Notes under the pieces: generated by a model | The model's input: only the letters and a program-made list of their open reading frames with translations | Databases searched by the model: none | Told to the model about the DNA's origin: nothing | From: Kordia sp964351775 | GTDB taxonomy: Bacteria > Bacteroidota > Bacteroidia > Flavobacteriales > Flavobacteriaceae | Direction of reading: 5' to 3' | Assembly (NCBI GenBank): GCA_964351775.1 | Contig: CAYGPQ010000029.1 | Span: forward strand, 1-46,367 | Length of the DNA stretch: 46,367 nt | Position numbers and translations under genes: made by a program | In this document: in pieces, positions 25,525 to 33,684 of the stretch | Layout of the letters: each line of letters opens with the position of its first letter | How positions within the stretch are numbered: the stretch's first letter is position 1

Positions 25525-26916
25525 TTAACCTCTAAACAAAAAGAAATCATCTTTCATATCTTCAATTTCAGTATCTTTATTCGTGATGATATAATCAATG
25601 GCTTTCTCTGTAAACTCATCTCCTTTTTCGGTTAATGAAATGATGTTGTTTTCCAGCGTAATCATGTTATTTTTTTGTGCCAACTCTACAATCGATTTTG
25701 AGCGAATGCGTTGCCAATTGATATGTTCGTTGAGGTGATTTACATGGCGTTCACTTTCTTCTGTATGGTTTCGGATGTGTAATAAAAAGACCAATAACAT
25801 AATTTCGGTTTTTTGCTGTTGTACTTTGTAATAGCCGAAAATAACGCCTCTTTTGGGCAACATATACATCAACAATGCTGATAAAATAGCTGTTATTATC
25901 AAAATGTATATATAATCGTGTACGACAAATTGAGCGAAAACCGTTTTAATTTTTTCACCTAAAAGTAATCGTCCAAAACCAACTTCATTTGCTACTAAAT
26001 ATTCGTAATATTGATAAAAAATAGCCCCTGTTCCAATGGCTAAACTTACTAAAATAGAGGTGATGATTGGTTCGTAGACTAATAGAAATAAAACCGCTAA
26101 AACCGTGGTCATAGAGCCCGAAATAGAAGCATCTAAAAAGTGTGCCAACCAATAGCCTGAAATTGCTGCAAACACCCCAAAAAAGCAGGAAAGCAACAAC
26201 ATTCTCTTTAAATCTTTTGTGAATAGATATGCGGTTGCCGCAGGTGCAATCATCAGTGCGACGACTAATATGGGACCTACCGCATCAAATGCGCCCACAA
26301 TAGTCACTGAAGAAACCGTCATGAGTCCGTAGTGCATAATAATTGGTGAAAATCCTAACGCAGCCGCTAATCCTGGATCGAACGTACTTACTTTGAGTTC
26401 TTTGAAAAATAGAAATAATAAAACGAGCGTAATCAGCAAAATGGCTCCCACAACCCAAATGGCTTTGGGGCCAAGATTGATACACGAATCGGCAATGCCT
26501 TCTGTGCAATTGATCAAAAGTGGATCAAAAGGTGCAAAACTTAAATCGCCCACCATCACCGAATCGATATCTAAATGCACATCATTCGCGTTTTTGGCAA
26601 TCAAAATTACACCAATACTAAACAATGCCGGAAACACCAACCCAATGGCAGTATCTTCTTTCACCAAACCAGTTTTCTGAATAAATTCTACCAACATTAC
26701 CGTGACAATTCCTGCCAAGGCTGCTAAAATGATGAGCAAAGGTGAAGAAGTATCTTTTACAATAAAAAATCCAATCACAATTCCTAAAAGTATGGAATGA
26801 CTGATGGCGTCACTAATCAGCGACATTTTTCGCAACACCAAGAATGTTCCAGGAATGGCGCAGGCAACAGCAACGAGCGCTACAATAATTTGTATGACAA
26901 TTTGTGCGCTATTCAT
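25525..26916 (-). CDS. ABC-3 metal permease with C-terminal winged-helix-like domain (second permease)
   Basis: This is a 463-residue permease of the Mn/Zn/Fe ABC-3 family. About nine membrane helices include the family patches LRKMSLISDAISHSILLG near the start and LVVALMIAPAATAYL in the middle. Residues about 375-450 form a cytosolic extension (ESERHVNHLNEHINWQRIR, ITLENNIISLTEKGDEF) that looks like a winged helix. Such tails are common in Bacteroidota permeases of this family, and their role is unclear. Its start overlaps the preceding permease by 8 bp. It is the last gene of the operon. Confidence 0.88.
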   Translation of the reverse strand: MNSAQIVIQIIVALVAVACAIPGTFLVLRKMSLISDAISHSILLGIVIGFFIVKDTSSPLLIILAALAGIVTVMLVEFIQKTGLVKEDTAIGLVFPALFSIGVILIAKNANDVHLDIDSVMVGDLSFAPFDPLLINCTEGIADSCINLGPKAIWVVGAILLITLVLLFLFFKELKVSTFDPGLAAALGFSPIIMHYGLMTVSSVTIVGAFDAVGPILVVALMIAPAATAYLFTKDLKRMLLLSCFFGVFAAISGYWLAHFLDASISGSMTTVLAVLFLLVYEPIITSILVSLAIGTGAIFYQYYEYLVANEVGFGRLLLGEKIKTVFAQFVVHDYIYILIITAILSALLMYMLPKRGVIFGYYKVQQQKTEIMLLVFLLHIRNHTEESERHVNHLNEHINWQRIRSKSIVELAQKNNMITLENNIISLTEKGDEFTEKAIDYIITNKDTEIEDMKDDFFLFRG

Positions 26917-27964
26917 GGGTGTCTTTTATTTGTTGATCATATAAATTTTCTGCTTTATTATAGCCTTCTTGCGTCATTGACCATTGTTGCCCGTTGATTT
27001 GCACATAATTCAAATCGACCAATTCTTGTAAGGAGCGTTTAGAAAATCCTTGAAAATCGTTTAATATTTTAATAGTATGTGGATGCGAAATGTTTCTGTG
27101 TGTTTTAGCAATTCCGTACATAAATGCCAAAGTTTTTTGCATTTTGATGTTATTTCTGTTTTTCCGAACGCGAATTTCTCGAAATAATAATCCTCTTTTG
27201 GGCGAAAAAATAAACGAGATAAAAACAATACTTGCCGCCACTAATACAATGACTGGGCCTGTTGGTAAATTGCTTTGACTCGCGCTGATTCCTGTACCAA
27301 CAACTCCTGAGAACGCTCCAAAGATGGCAGCCAAAATCACCATGACGCCCAAACTGTTTGTCCATTGACGCGCGGCAGCAGCTGGTGCTAATAACATAGC
27401 ACTCATTAACACAACGCCCACAGTTTGCAAGCCTAATACAATAGTGATGACAATAAATGTAGTGATTAATATGTCTATAAAACGGGTATTGAAACCAAGT
27501 GTTTTGGTGTAATCGGCATCAAAAAGTAAAATTTTGAATTCTTTCCAAAATACTAATAAAATAATCAAACAGATTCCCGCAACGATTGCCATGAGCCACA
27601 CATCTTTTTCGAGTAATGTAGCGGCTTGCCCGAATAAATATTTATCCAAACCCGCTTGATTGGCATTGGGTTGTTTTTGAATAAATGTTAAGAGCAACAT
27701 TCCAAATCCGAAGAACAAGGAAAGTGTCAAACCTAAAGCGGTATCTGACTTGAGGTGTGTATTTTTCGTGATGCCACGAATCCAGAAGGTGCCAATGAGT
27801 CCGCTTATTAAAGCACCTATTAATAAGATATTTGTGTCTTTAGCACCCATGATTAAAAATGCAATCGCGATTCCAGGCAACGCCGCATGCGAAATCGCAT
27901 CACCTAGTAAACTTTGTTTCCGCAATACGGCAAAACTTCCCAACATTCCGCAAGTAGCACCCAA
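26909..27964 (-). CDS. ABC-3 metal permease (first permease), start uncertain
   Basis: This is a permease of the same family (LRKQSLLGDAISHAALPG, LMSAMLLAPAAAARQW) with a C-terminal winged-helix-like tail. From the TTG at 27964 it is 351 residues. The reading frame continues upstream without a stop to 28052 and encodes DIQEYIALVFEDYTLRT, which looks like the missing family N-terminus, including most of its first helix. No ATG, GTG or TTG exists in that extension. The best-placed start would be ATA at 28037-28039, 5 bp after the stop of the preceding gene. I give the canonical-start coordinates; the true protein is probably 376 residues. Confidence 0.85.
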   Translation of the reverse strand: MGATCGMLGSFAVLRKQSLLGDAISHAALPGIAIAFLIMGAKDTNILLIGALISGLIGTFWIRGITKNTHLKSDTALGLTLSLFFGFGMLLLTFIQKQPNANQAGLDKYLFGQAATLLEKDVWLMAIVAGICLIILLVFWKEFKILLFDADYTKTLGFNTRFIDILITTFIVITIVLGLQTVGVVLMSAMLLAPAAAARQWTNSLGVMVILAAIFGAFSGVVGTGISASQSNLPTGPVIVLVAASIVFISFIFSPKRGLLFREIRVRKNRNNIKMQKTLAFMYGIAKTHRNISHPHTIKILNDFQGFSKRSLQELVDLNYVQINGQQWSMTQEGYNKAENLYDQQIKDTHE

Positions 27965-28044
27965 AATTGCCGTTCCAAGTGTAATGGTACGTAAGGTGTA
28001 ATCTTCAAAAACAAGCGCTATGTATTCTTGGATATCTATGATTT

Positions 28045-28776
28045 CTAGTGTTTAAATTGTAGTTGAACTATTTTTCGTTTTCCCGTGGGTTTGTAAAATC
28101 CTTCCTCTTCATCATAGACAAATTCATTATGTGAAATTTCTTCTGTTTTTGTATTGACATCTAATTCAAAATCATTTCTGCGTGGAATTTGAATGACATA
28201 TAAATCCGCACCTTTTTCAAATGCTGATTTGCGCTGTAATTGATCGTTTTCAAACTCGTAATAGGCTAAAATTTTGTGTTCGTGCCCGCTTCCGTGTGTT
28301 CCCCAACCTTCCAGTAAATACCCTTTTCCAATTTGATAGATTTCAATAATGACAACATCTCTAAAAACTTCATCATCATCATAGTCCATTTCTTCATTTT
28401 CTTCTTGAAAAGAAAATATCGCAACGCCAGTCGCTGTTTTATACTGAACCAAAGTTTTGAGCGAATGCCAACTTCCGCCCATGCGATTGTCCCAGCCAAA
28501 AGTTCGTATTTTTTTGTCTGGAGAAACTGTCATTCGTATAAGTTCAGAAAGTGCTGTGAACGGATAATCCCAGCTTTCTTTATTGGAAAGTACTGTTTTT
28601 AGCGAAGTTTCAAATTGAGTCACGACTTCTTCCAAATCCATTTCTGGATCATTTGATCGTAATTTTTGCAAGTTTGCAATCACTTTTTCCTCTTCAGCTT
28701 TTATGCTCGATTGCGAAAAGCTTGAAAGCGAATAACAGCCTAAAAATACGAGTAAGAAGATGGTTTTTGTTTTCAT
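28045..28776 (-). CDS. Secreted protein of unknown function embedded in the metal-transport operon
   Basis: This 243-residue protein has a clear signal peptide (about 1-22, SSFSQ). A helical N-terminal part is followed by a beta-rich part with GWDNRMGGSWHSL, an acidic patch EENEEMDYDDDE near 123-134 that could bind cations, and WGTHGSGHEHKILAYYEF with several His. I recognise no family. It sits between the ATPase gene (9-bp gap) and the permease gene, on the same strand. A link to metal handling is inferred from this position and from its Asp/Glu/His content. Confidence 0.75.
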   Translation of the reverse strand: MKTKTIFLLVFLGCYSLSSFSQSSIKAEEEKVIANLQKLRSNDPEMDLEEVVTQFETSLKTVLSNKESWDYPFTALSELIRMTVSPDKKIRTFGWDNRMGGSWHSLKTLVQYKTATGVAIFSFQEENEEMDYDDDEVFRDVVIIEIYQIGKGYLLEGWGTHGSGHEHKILAYYEFENDQLQRKSAFEKGADLYVIQIPRRNDFELDVNTKTEEISHNEFVYDEEEGFYKPTGKRKIVQLQFKH

Positions 28777-28785
28777 ACGCTGTGC

Positions 28786-29523
28786 TTATTCTTGAACACT
28801 TACTTTATAGTTAATTCCGTAGGTTTTGGTTAAATTATCATCGTTGAAAATATCTTTTACAGGACCTGTCGCGATTTTTTTTACGTTTAAAAACGTAACC
28901 CAATCAAAATATTCGGGAACAGTTTGTAAATCGTGATGTACTACAATGACTGTTTTTCCTGCTTTTCGCAATTCTTTTAGAATGTTGATAATGGCTTTTT
29001 CCGTAGTTGCATCTACACCTTGAAATGGTTCGTCCATAAAATAGATAGACGCATTTTGCACTAAGGCTCTTGCCAAAAAGATTCGTTGTTGTTGTCCGCC
29101 CGAAAGCTGACTGATTTGTCGATTTTTAAACGGCAACATACCTACTTTTTCCAGTGCTTCTAACGACGCTTTTTTCTCTTTTTGCCCAGGTCGTTTGATC
29201 CAACCGAGACTTCCATACGTTCCCATCATGACTACATCCAACGCCGTGGTTGGAAAATCCCAATCAACACTTCCTTTTTGTGGCACATACGCCACTAACG
29301 AACGTTGTTGTTCATACGGTTTTCCGAAGATAGAAACAGTTCCTGCAATCGGTTTTATAATTCCTAAAATAGCTTTGATTAACGTAGATTTTCCCGCGCC
29401 ATTGGGTCCAACAATACACATCAATACGCTCTCTGGAATCATCAAATCAATATCCCAAAGTACTGGTTTGTAATTGTATGCAACCGTAAGATCGTCTATC
29501 GTGACGGCGTATTTTTGTTCCAT
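28786..29523 (-). CDS. Mn/Zn/Fe-type ABC transporter ATPase
   Basis: This is a 245-residue nucleotide-binding protein with Walker A GPNGAGKST (about 38-46), Q-loop VPQKGSVDWDFP, signature LSGGQQQR, Walker B IYFMDEP and the switch His in VVHHDLQ. It resembles MntB/ZnuC/SitB-like ATPases. It powers the two ABC-3 permeases encoded downstream. Confidence 0.93.
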   Translation of the reverse strand: MEQKYAVTIDDLTVAYNYKPVLWDIDLMIPESVLMCIVGPNGAGKSTLIKAILGIIKPIAGTVSIFGKPYEQQRSLVAYVPQKGSVDWDFPTTALDVVMMGTYGSLGWIKRPGQKEKKASLEALEKVGMLPFKNRQISQLSGGQQQRIFLARALVQNASIYFMDEPFQGVDATTEKAIINILKELRKAGKTVIVVHHDLQTVPEYFDWVTFLNVKKIATGPVKDIFNDDNLTKTYGINYKVSVQE

Positions 29524-29531
29524 TTGATTCG

Positions 29532-29601
29532 CTTTTAGCTGCTGGCTATTTGCCGCTGGCTGTTGATTTGTTCGTTATTCAATTTAAAATTCAACATTTA
29601 T
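29532..29601. repeat. Dispersed intergenic repeat, short copy
   Basis: CTTTTAGC, TTGCC, GGCTGTT and TTCGTTATTC occur in the same order as in the copies at 30617-30709 and 30785-30874. It ends in ATTTAAAATTCAACATTTAT, found exactly again at 30891-30910. The copies flank the substrate-binding protein gene. Confidence 0.55.
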
Positions 29602-29617
29602 CATTTAAAATTATGAA

Positions 29618-30532
29618 TTATTTAAGCGCATTTACAATGGTTTGCACATTGTATTTGTACATTCCAATATACGTTCCTTCCACCGTTCCTGCGTTACCAA
29701 GCGCATCCGAATATAAGGTACCACCGATGACAACTTCATGCCCTTTTGATTTTACAGCCGCTTGTAAAGCTTCAATGGTACGTTTTGGCACAGAACTTTC
29801 CACAAAAATGGCTTTGATATCTTTGTCAATGATAAAATTTGCTAGTTTTTGTACATCTTGCACGCCAGCTTCAGTTGCGGTTGATAATCCTTGTAAACCG
29901 ACTACTTCAAAATTATGCAGTTTTCCAAAGTAATTAAACGCATCATGTGCCGTAACTAAGACTCTTTTTTCTACTGGCAATGTTTCAATTACGGCGTTGA
30001 TATCTATTGCTAACACATCGAGTTTTTCGATATACGCTTTTCCGTTTTTTTCAAAGGCTTCAGCATTTTCCGGATCGAGTTTTTTGAGTTCGTCAATGAC
30101 AAATTGCGTTGCTTGTTTCCAATACCCAATGTGAAACCATATATGCGGATCGTAACTGGAGGCAAAGTATTCCGAACTGATTAATCCGGTTTTATCTATC
30201 GCATTCGAAACTGCAATGGTTTTCTTTTGTTGCTTGCGCATTTTTTCGAAAATGTCTTCTAGTTTTCCTTCTAAATGCAATCCGCTATAAATGATAACAT
30301 CTGCATTGAAAAGTTTGCTCACATCGCCTTCACTCGCTTTGTATAAATGCGGATCTACGCCACTTCCCATTAAACCTTGTACATCAACTTTGTCGCCACC
30401 AATATTTTGAACCATGTCCGTAATCATGGTAGTTGTAGTGACGATTTTGAGTTTTCCTTCACGTTTTTTGACTTCAGTTTTACAACTGATGATTGTGAGG
30501 ATTGCGATAAGTATGTATATGTGCTTTTTCAT
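29618..30532 (-). CDS. Metal-binding lipoprotein of the ABC-3 transporter (ZnuA/MntA family)
   Basis: This 304-residue cluster A-I substrate-binding protein has a lipobox TIISC (Cys17). Candidate metal ligands are His in GVDPHLYKA, His in YDPHIWFHIGYW, His in VTAHDAFNYFG and a late acidic residue near the VESSVPKRT strand. The His-rich loop typical of Zn-specific ZnuA proteins is absent, which favours Mn or Fe as the ligand; this is inference. It lies 94 bp upstream of the ATPase gene. Confidence 0.92.
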   Translation of the reverse strand: MKKHIYILIAILTIISCKTEVKKREGKLKIVTTTTMITDMVQNIGGDKVDVQGLMGSGVDPHLYKASEGDVSKLFNADVIIYSGLHLEGKLEDIFEKMRKQQKKTIAVSNAIDKTGLISSEYFASSYDPHIWFHIGYWKQATQFVIDELKKLDPENAEAFEKNGKAYIEKLDVLAIDINAVIETLPVEKRVLVTAHDAFNYFGKLHNFEVVGLQGLSTATEAGVQDVQKLANFIIDKDIKAIFVESSVPKRTIEALQAAVKSKGHEVVIGGTLYSDALGNAGTVEGTYIGMYKYNVQTIVNALK

Positions 30533-30616
30533 TGTTTTTTTTACACTAGCGAGTCGAAGTGTTTGTTATTTGTTAAAATTAAATGATTGAAAAATTTAAA
30601 ACCTACTTCTTTTTTG

Positions 30617-30709
30617 CTTTTAGCATCTTGCCTTTAGCTGTTCAATTTTTTCTTTATATTCCGTCTTGAATCTTGATTCTATATTCTTTATGCTGTTCGT
30701 TCGTTATTC
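30617..30709. repeat. Dispersed intergenic repeat, copy 1
   Basis: This stretch shares the ordered blocks CTTTTAGC, TTGCCTTTAGCTGTT, CTTTATAT, CGTCTTGAATCT and TTCGTTATTC with 30785-30874. I judge identity at roughly three quarters by eye. Confidence 0.6.
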
Positions 30710-30784
30710 AAAAAAAAGCATTTTCAATTTCATTATTATAAATCTTACTCTTTTTTTTCCACGAATTCTCAAATGTGTTTTTTC

Positions 30785-30874
30785 CTTTTAGCCACTTGCC
30801 TTTAGCTGTTTGGTTTTTCTTTATATGTCGTCTTGAATCTAGTTTCTACACTCTTAGTTCGTTATTCGTTATTC
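30785..30874. repeat. Dispersed intergenic repeat, copy 2
   Basis: This is a second imperfect copy of 30617-30709 in the same orientation, with the same order of blocks. Confidence 0.6.
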
Positions 30875-30918
30875 GAAAAAATGTTCTTTTATTTAAAATT
30901 CAACATTTATAATTTTCA

Positions 30919-30957
30919 TTCTAAAAGTCTAACGATCTAAGCTAGTCTAGAAATCTA
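30919..30957 (-). repeat. 8-bp TAGA tandem repeat anchored on a stop codon
   Basis: On the minus strand, from the TAG stop codon of the outer-membrane protein gene: TAGATTTC, TAGACTAG, a 2-base interruption, TAGATCGT, TAGACTTT, TAGAATGA. It has the same unit and the same anchoring as the array at 11529-11567. Confidence 0.6.
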
Positions 30958-31767
30958 CTTCGGCAATCGAAAACTAATTCCTGTACTGATAAAGAAATCT
31001 TGATCTGTATTTAAACCTGTTCCGCCTGATAAATCTAATTGAATCGTATTTGATAGTAAATAGGTAAATCCGCCATCTAGCAAATGATTTGCGCTATCAC
31101 TTTCTGGAAAATCGCCGTATACTTCTAAAAAACAGCCTATTTTATCTGAAATACTATATCCTAACACAGTGGTGTATACATACGAAACATTGGATGAATT
31201 TCCGTCCCATGCCGCACCAAGATTGTATGCAAAACTCCAATTTTCACTGAGCGTATGTTCAAAGGAAAACCTGAAATCGCCACCTGTATTTTCAGGTTTG
31301 TATTCGGTTGCTGCTGTAAATGGTAAAAAAGCACCTCCTAAGAATCCTATTTTTGGCAATGCTCCTTTTTCTTCGGTGACTCCAATTTTAAAACCTACAT
31401 ATAAAGGTGTCAATCCACTAAATTTGTCTTCAAAATTACTGTTGCGCGCACTGTTTTTTGTTTCAGCAATGTTTATCCCTAAACGTAATTCTAAATTATC
31501 CAACAATCCATAACGAAGTAAACTTGTATTGAATGTTGTGGTGTTGCTTTCCATATTTCCGCTGGTTGTTGCTTCATACATAAAGCCCGTTTCTACTTGT
31601 AATAATCCTTTTGGAACCAACGTTGGCGACTCGGTTTGATCAGGTCTATCAGTTACGATAACACCATAATCATTTGTGTTTTCAGCATTATTTTCTTGTG
31701 CTTGCACTGTTGAAAATACGAGTAAGGATAGCATTCCTAAAACTATATATACTTTGTTCTTAATCAT
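30955..31767 (-). CDS. Outer-membrane transporter-like protein (MetA-pathway/phenol-degradation family type)
   Basis: This 270-residue protein has a signal peptide (about 1-23, TVQAQ) and a beta-barrel pattern throughout. An early TDRPDQTESPTLVPKG motif with LQVETGF resembles the family annotated as putative outer-membrane transporters of the MetA-pathway type. It lies 4 bp after the DtxR-like gene, so the two are one transcript. I infer a passive route for metal or its carrier through the outer membrane, as a partner of the ABC transporter; the family name gives no proof of that. Confidence 0.75.
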   Translation of the reverse strand: MIKNKVYIVLGMLSLLVFSTVQAQENNAENTNDYGVIVTDRPDQTESPTLVPKGLLQVETGFMYEATTSGNMESNTTTFNTSLLRYGLLDNLELRLGINIAETKNSARNSNFEDKFSGLTPLYVGFKIGVTEEKGALPKIGFLGGAFLPFTAATEYKPENTGGDFRFSFEHTLSENWSFAYNLGAAWDGNSSNVSYVYTTVLGYSISDKIGCFLEVYGDFPESDSANHLLDGGFTYLLSNTIQLDLSGGTGLNTDQDFFISTGISFRLPK

Positions 31768-31771
31768 CGTT

Positions 31772-32428
31772 TTAATTACTTTTTTTGATATAAATATTAC
31801 TCGCTATTTGACTTGATATGACAATTTCTTGTTTGTTAATTTTTATTTTCATGGAATTGTCAAACGGCTCAATTTCGATCACTTTTATTTTTTTTCCTAA
31901 AGCAATTTCTTGTTTGTCTAGGTATTTTAGAAAGGAAGAAGAAGAATCTTTCACGCCAACAATGATTCCTTTATCATCTTTTTGAAGGGTAGAAAGCAAC
32001 GTATCTACTTCTATTTTGATGTTTCCTTCTTTATCAGGAATTGGATCGCCGTGTGGATCACGTGTGGGAAAACCTAAAAAAGCATCTAGTTGATTGGTTA
32101 ACTTTTCAGATTTGATATGTTCTAATTGTTCCGCAACATCATGCACCTCATCCCAGGTGAAGTTCAATTTTTCTAATAAAAAAACTTCCCATAATCGGTG
32201 TTTTCGGACAATATTAGAAGCTACTAATTTTCCTTCTTCAGTAAGCGCAGTGCCTTTATACCGTTTATAATCGACTAATCCTTTTTCTGATAATTTTTTA
32301 ATCATATCCGTCACAGAAGAAGCTTTGGTGTCCATTTTTTCTGCAATGGAATTTGTGCTTACGCCGCCTTCTTTATGATTGCAAATATGATAGATTGCTT
32401 TTAGATAGTTTTCTTCAGAGAGTGTCAT
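31772..32428 (-). CDS. DtxR/MntR-family metal-dependent repressor
   Basis: This is a 218-residue regulator. The winged-helix domain (about 1-70, TNSIAEKMDTKASSVTDMIK) is followed by a dimerisation/metal-binding domain with HRLWEVFLLEKL, WDEVHDVAEQLEHI and DPHGDPIP (about 75-145), and a C-terminal SH3/FeoA-like domain (about 155-215). Metal-loaded members repress metal-uptake genes. Palindromic sites at 32436-32503 in front of the gene indicate autoregulation. It heads the metal-uptake region. Mn is more likely than Fe given the transporter type, but I cannot settle it. Confidence 0.92.
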   Translation of the reverse strand: MTLSEENYLKAIYHICNHKEGGVSTNSIAEKMDTKASSVTDMIKKLSEKGLVDYKRYKGTALTEEGKLVASNIVRKHRLWEVFLLEKLNFTWDEVHDVAEQLEHIKSEKLTNQLDAFLGFPTRDPHGDPIPDKEGNIKIEVDTLLSTLQKDDKGIIVGVKDSSSSFLKYLDKQEIALGKKIKVIEIEPFDNSMKIKINKQEIVISSQIASNIYIKKSN

Positions 32429-32435
32429 CTCATTT

Positions 32436-32447
32436 TATTTTTAGACT
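32436..32447. promoter_or_regulatory. DtxR-like half operator
   Basis: TATTTTTAGACT is an exact 12-bp copy of the left part of the site at 32482-32503, offset by 46 bp and only 8 bp from the regulator's start codon. Its right half is poorly conserved. Confidence 0.45.
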
Positions 32448-32483
32448 ACAAATATATTTAAAAATATGATATAAGTAAATATA

Positions 32484-32503
32484 TTTTTAGACTTATCTAA
32501 AAA
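32484..32503. promoter_or_regulatory. DtxR/MntR-like operator palindrome
   Basis: TTTTTAGA-CTTA-TCTAAAAA is a perfect 8-4-8 palindrome, 55 bp upstream of the regulator's ATG. Its TTAG...CTAA core is like known DtxR-family boxes. Confidence 0.6.
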
Positions 32504-32579
32504 TTAAATATTAAAAACAAAGATTCACATCTAATATATTGATATTAAGTTAGTTATTTCTTTATAAAATCCTTGTAAT

Positions 32580-33554
32580 CTACACAATTCTATTCATCAA
32601 TTGCTCACCAAAGACTTTTAACAATTGCTTTTCTTTGTCGCCAATATGAAGTGTTTTTAGTAATTCAAACGCTTTAGAAGTATAGGCTTCAATAGCTTCT
32701 TTGATAGATTCTGGCGCGTTGCTTTCGTTGAAAATTTCTTTTACCGCACGTATTTTTTCGGTAGCATCTTCTGGTTGTTCTGAGAATAATTGGATTAATT
32801 TTTCTCTGTTTGCTTCCGAACTATTTTTGAGTGCTTTTAAGTAGAGATATGTTTTTTTATTCTCAATAATATCGCCGCCAACTTGCTTTCCAAACGTTTC
32901 TGGATCACCATACGCATCTAAATAATCATCTTGCAGTTGAAACGCCAATCCTAAATAGCGACCAAAATCATAAATACCTTGCGCGTCTTTTTCGCTTGCC
33001 TGCGCAACCAATGCGCCCATTTTCATAGCTGCACCTACTAAAACTGCCGTTTTGTATTCAATCATTTTTAGGTATTCGGGAATCGTAACATCATTTCTCG
33101 TTTCAAAATCGATGTCGTATTGTTGGCCTTCACAAACTTCAATTGCTGTTTTACTGAACAATTCTGCCAACGCCCTAAATGTTGTACCATCATAGTTTTC
33201 AAACAGTTGATATGCCAAAATCAACATCGCATCACCTGATAGAATTCCCGTATTTATATCCCATTTTTCATGGACCGTAACTTTTCCTCTACGCAAAGGT
33301 GCATCATCCATGATATCGTCATGTACTAATGAAAAGTTGTGAAAAACCTCTACAGCTAAAGCAGCATCTAAGGCTTTTTTGTGCGAAACTCCAAAAATTT
33401 CAGCCGTCATTAAAGTCAATACGGGTCGCAATCGCTTTCCGCCTAATTTAAGAATGTATACAATGGGTTCGTATAAATTCTTTGGTTCGGTAAGCACAAT
33501 TTTTTCTTCTAAATAATGTATAAAAGTCTCTCTGTATTGAGCAATGTGTGTCAT
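32580..33554 (-). CDS. Trans-polyprenyl diphosphate synthase
   Basis: This 324-residue all-helical prenyltransferase carries the two Asp-rich motifs, FSLVHDDIMDDAPLRRG (about 73-89) and FQLQDDYLDAYGD (about 205-217), and the KLGGKRLRPVL segment. It adds isopentenyl diphosphate units to an allylic diphosphate for quinone or carotenoid precursors. Small residues in the stretch before the first DDxxD (AVEVFHNF) point to a medium or long product, but chain length cannot be fixed by eye. It is separated by 130 bp from the divergent TetR gene. Confidence 0.92.
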   Translation of the reverse strand: MTHIAQYRETFIHYLEEKIVLTEPKNLYEPIVYILKLGGKRLRPVLTLMTAEIFGVSHKKALDAALAVEVFHNFSLVHDDIMDDAPLRRGKVTVHEKWDINTGILSGDAMLILAYQLFENYDGTTFRALAELFSKTAIEVCEGQQYDIDFETRNDVTIPEYLKMIEYKTAVLVGAAMKMGALVAQASEKDAQGIYDFGRYLGLAFQLQDDYLDAYGDPETFGKQVGGDIIENKKTYLYLKALKNSSEANREKLIQLFSEQPEDATEKIRAVKEIFNESNAPESIKEAIEAYTSKAFELLKTLHIGDKEKQLLKVFGEQLMNRIV

Positions 33555-33635
33555 TCTGCTGAAATTTTAGCTAAAATACCATATTTCCAATGTATGCAAA
33601 TAAAAATCATTTGTTAAATAATTGTAAAAACTTTA

Positions 33636-33661
33636 GAAACTTTTTTTGTTTTTAAAGTTTC
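33636..33661. promoter_or_regulatory. Probable TetR operator
   Basis: GAAACTTT-N10-AAAGTTTC is a perfect inverted repeat covering the -33 box and much of the spacer of the TetR-efflux promoter. That is the expected place for an autorepressor site. Confidence 0.55.
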
Positions 33662-33674
33662 CGTAGTACATTTA
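33645..33674 (+). promoter_or_regulatory. Promoter of the TetR-efflux operon
   Basis: TTTG (33645-33648), an 18-bp spacer and TACATTTA (33667-33674, one base from TAnnTTTG) lie 10 bp before the TetR ATG. The inverted repeat above overlaps it. Confidence 0.55.
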
Positions 33675-33684
33675 CACTCTACTT

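Larger units (their letters stand above)
30533..30954. other. 422-bp repeat-rich intergenic region
   Basis: No gene is seen. It holds two copies of a dispersed repeat, a third weak copy of the 64-99 element near 30753-30783, and an 8-bp TAGA tandem repeat reaching the stop codon of the next gene. The promoter of the substrate-binding protein must lie in its first part, but I cannot place it. Confidence 0.55.
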
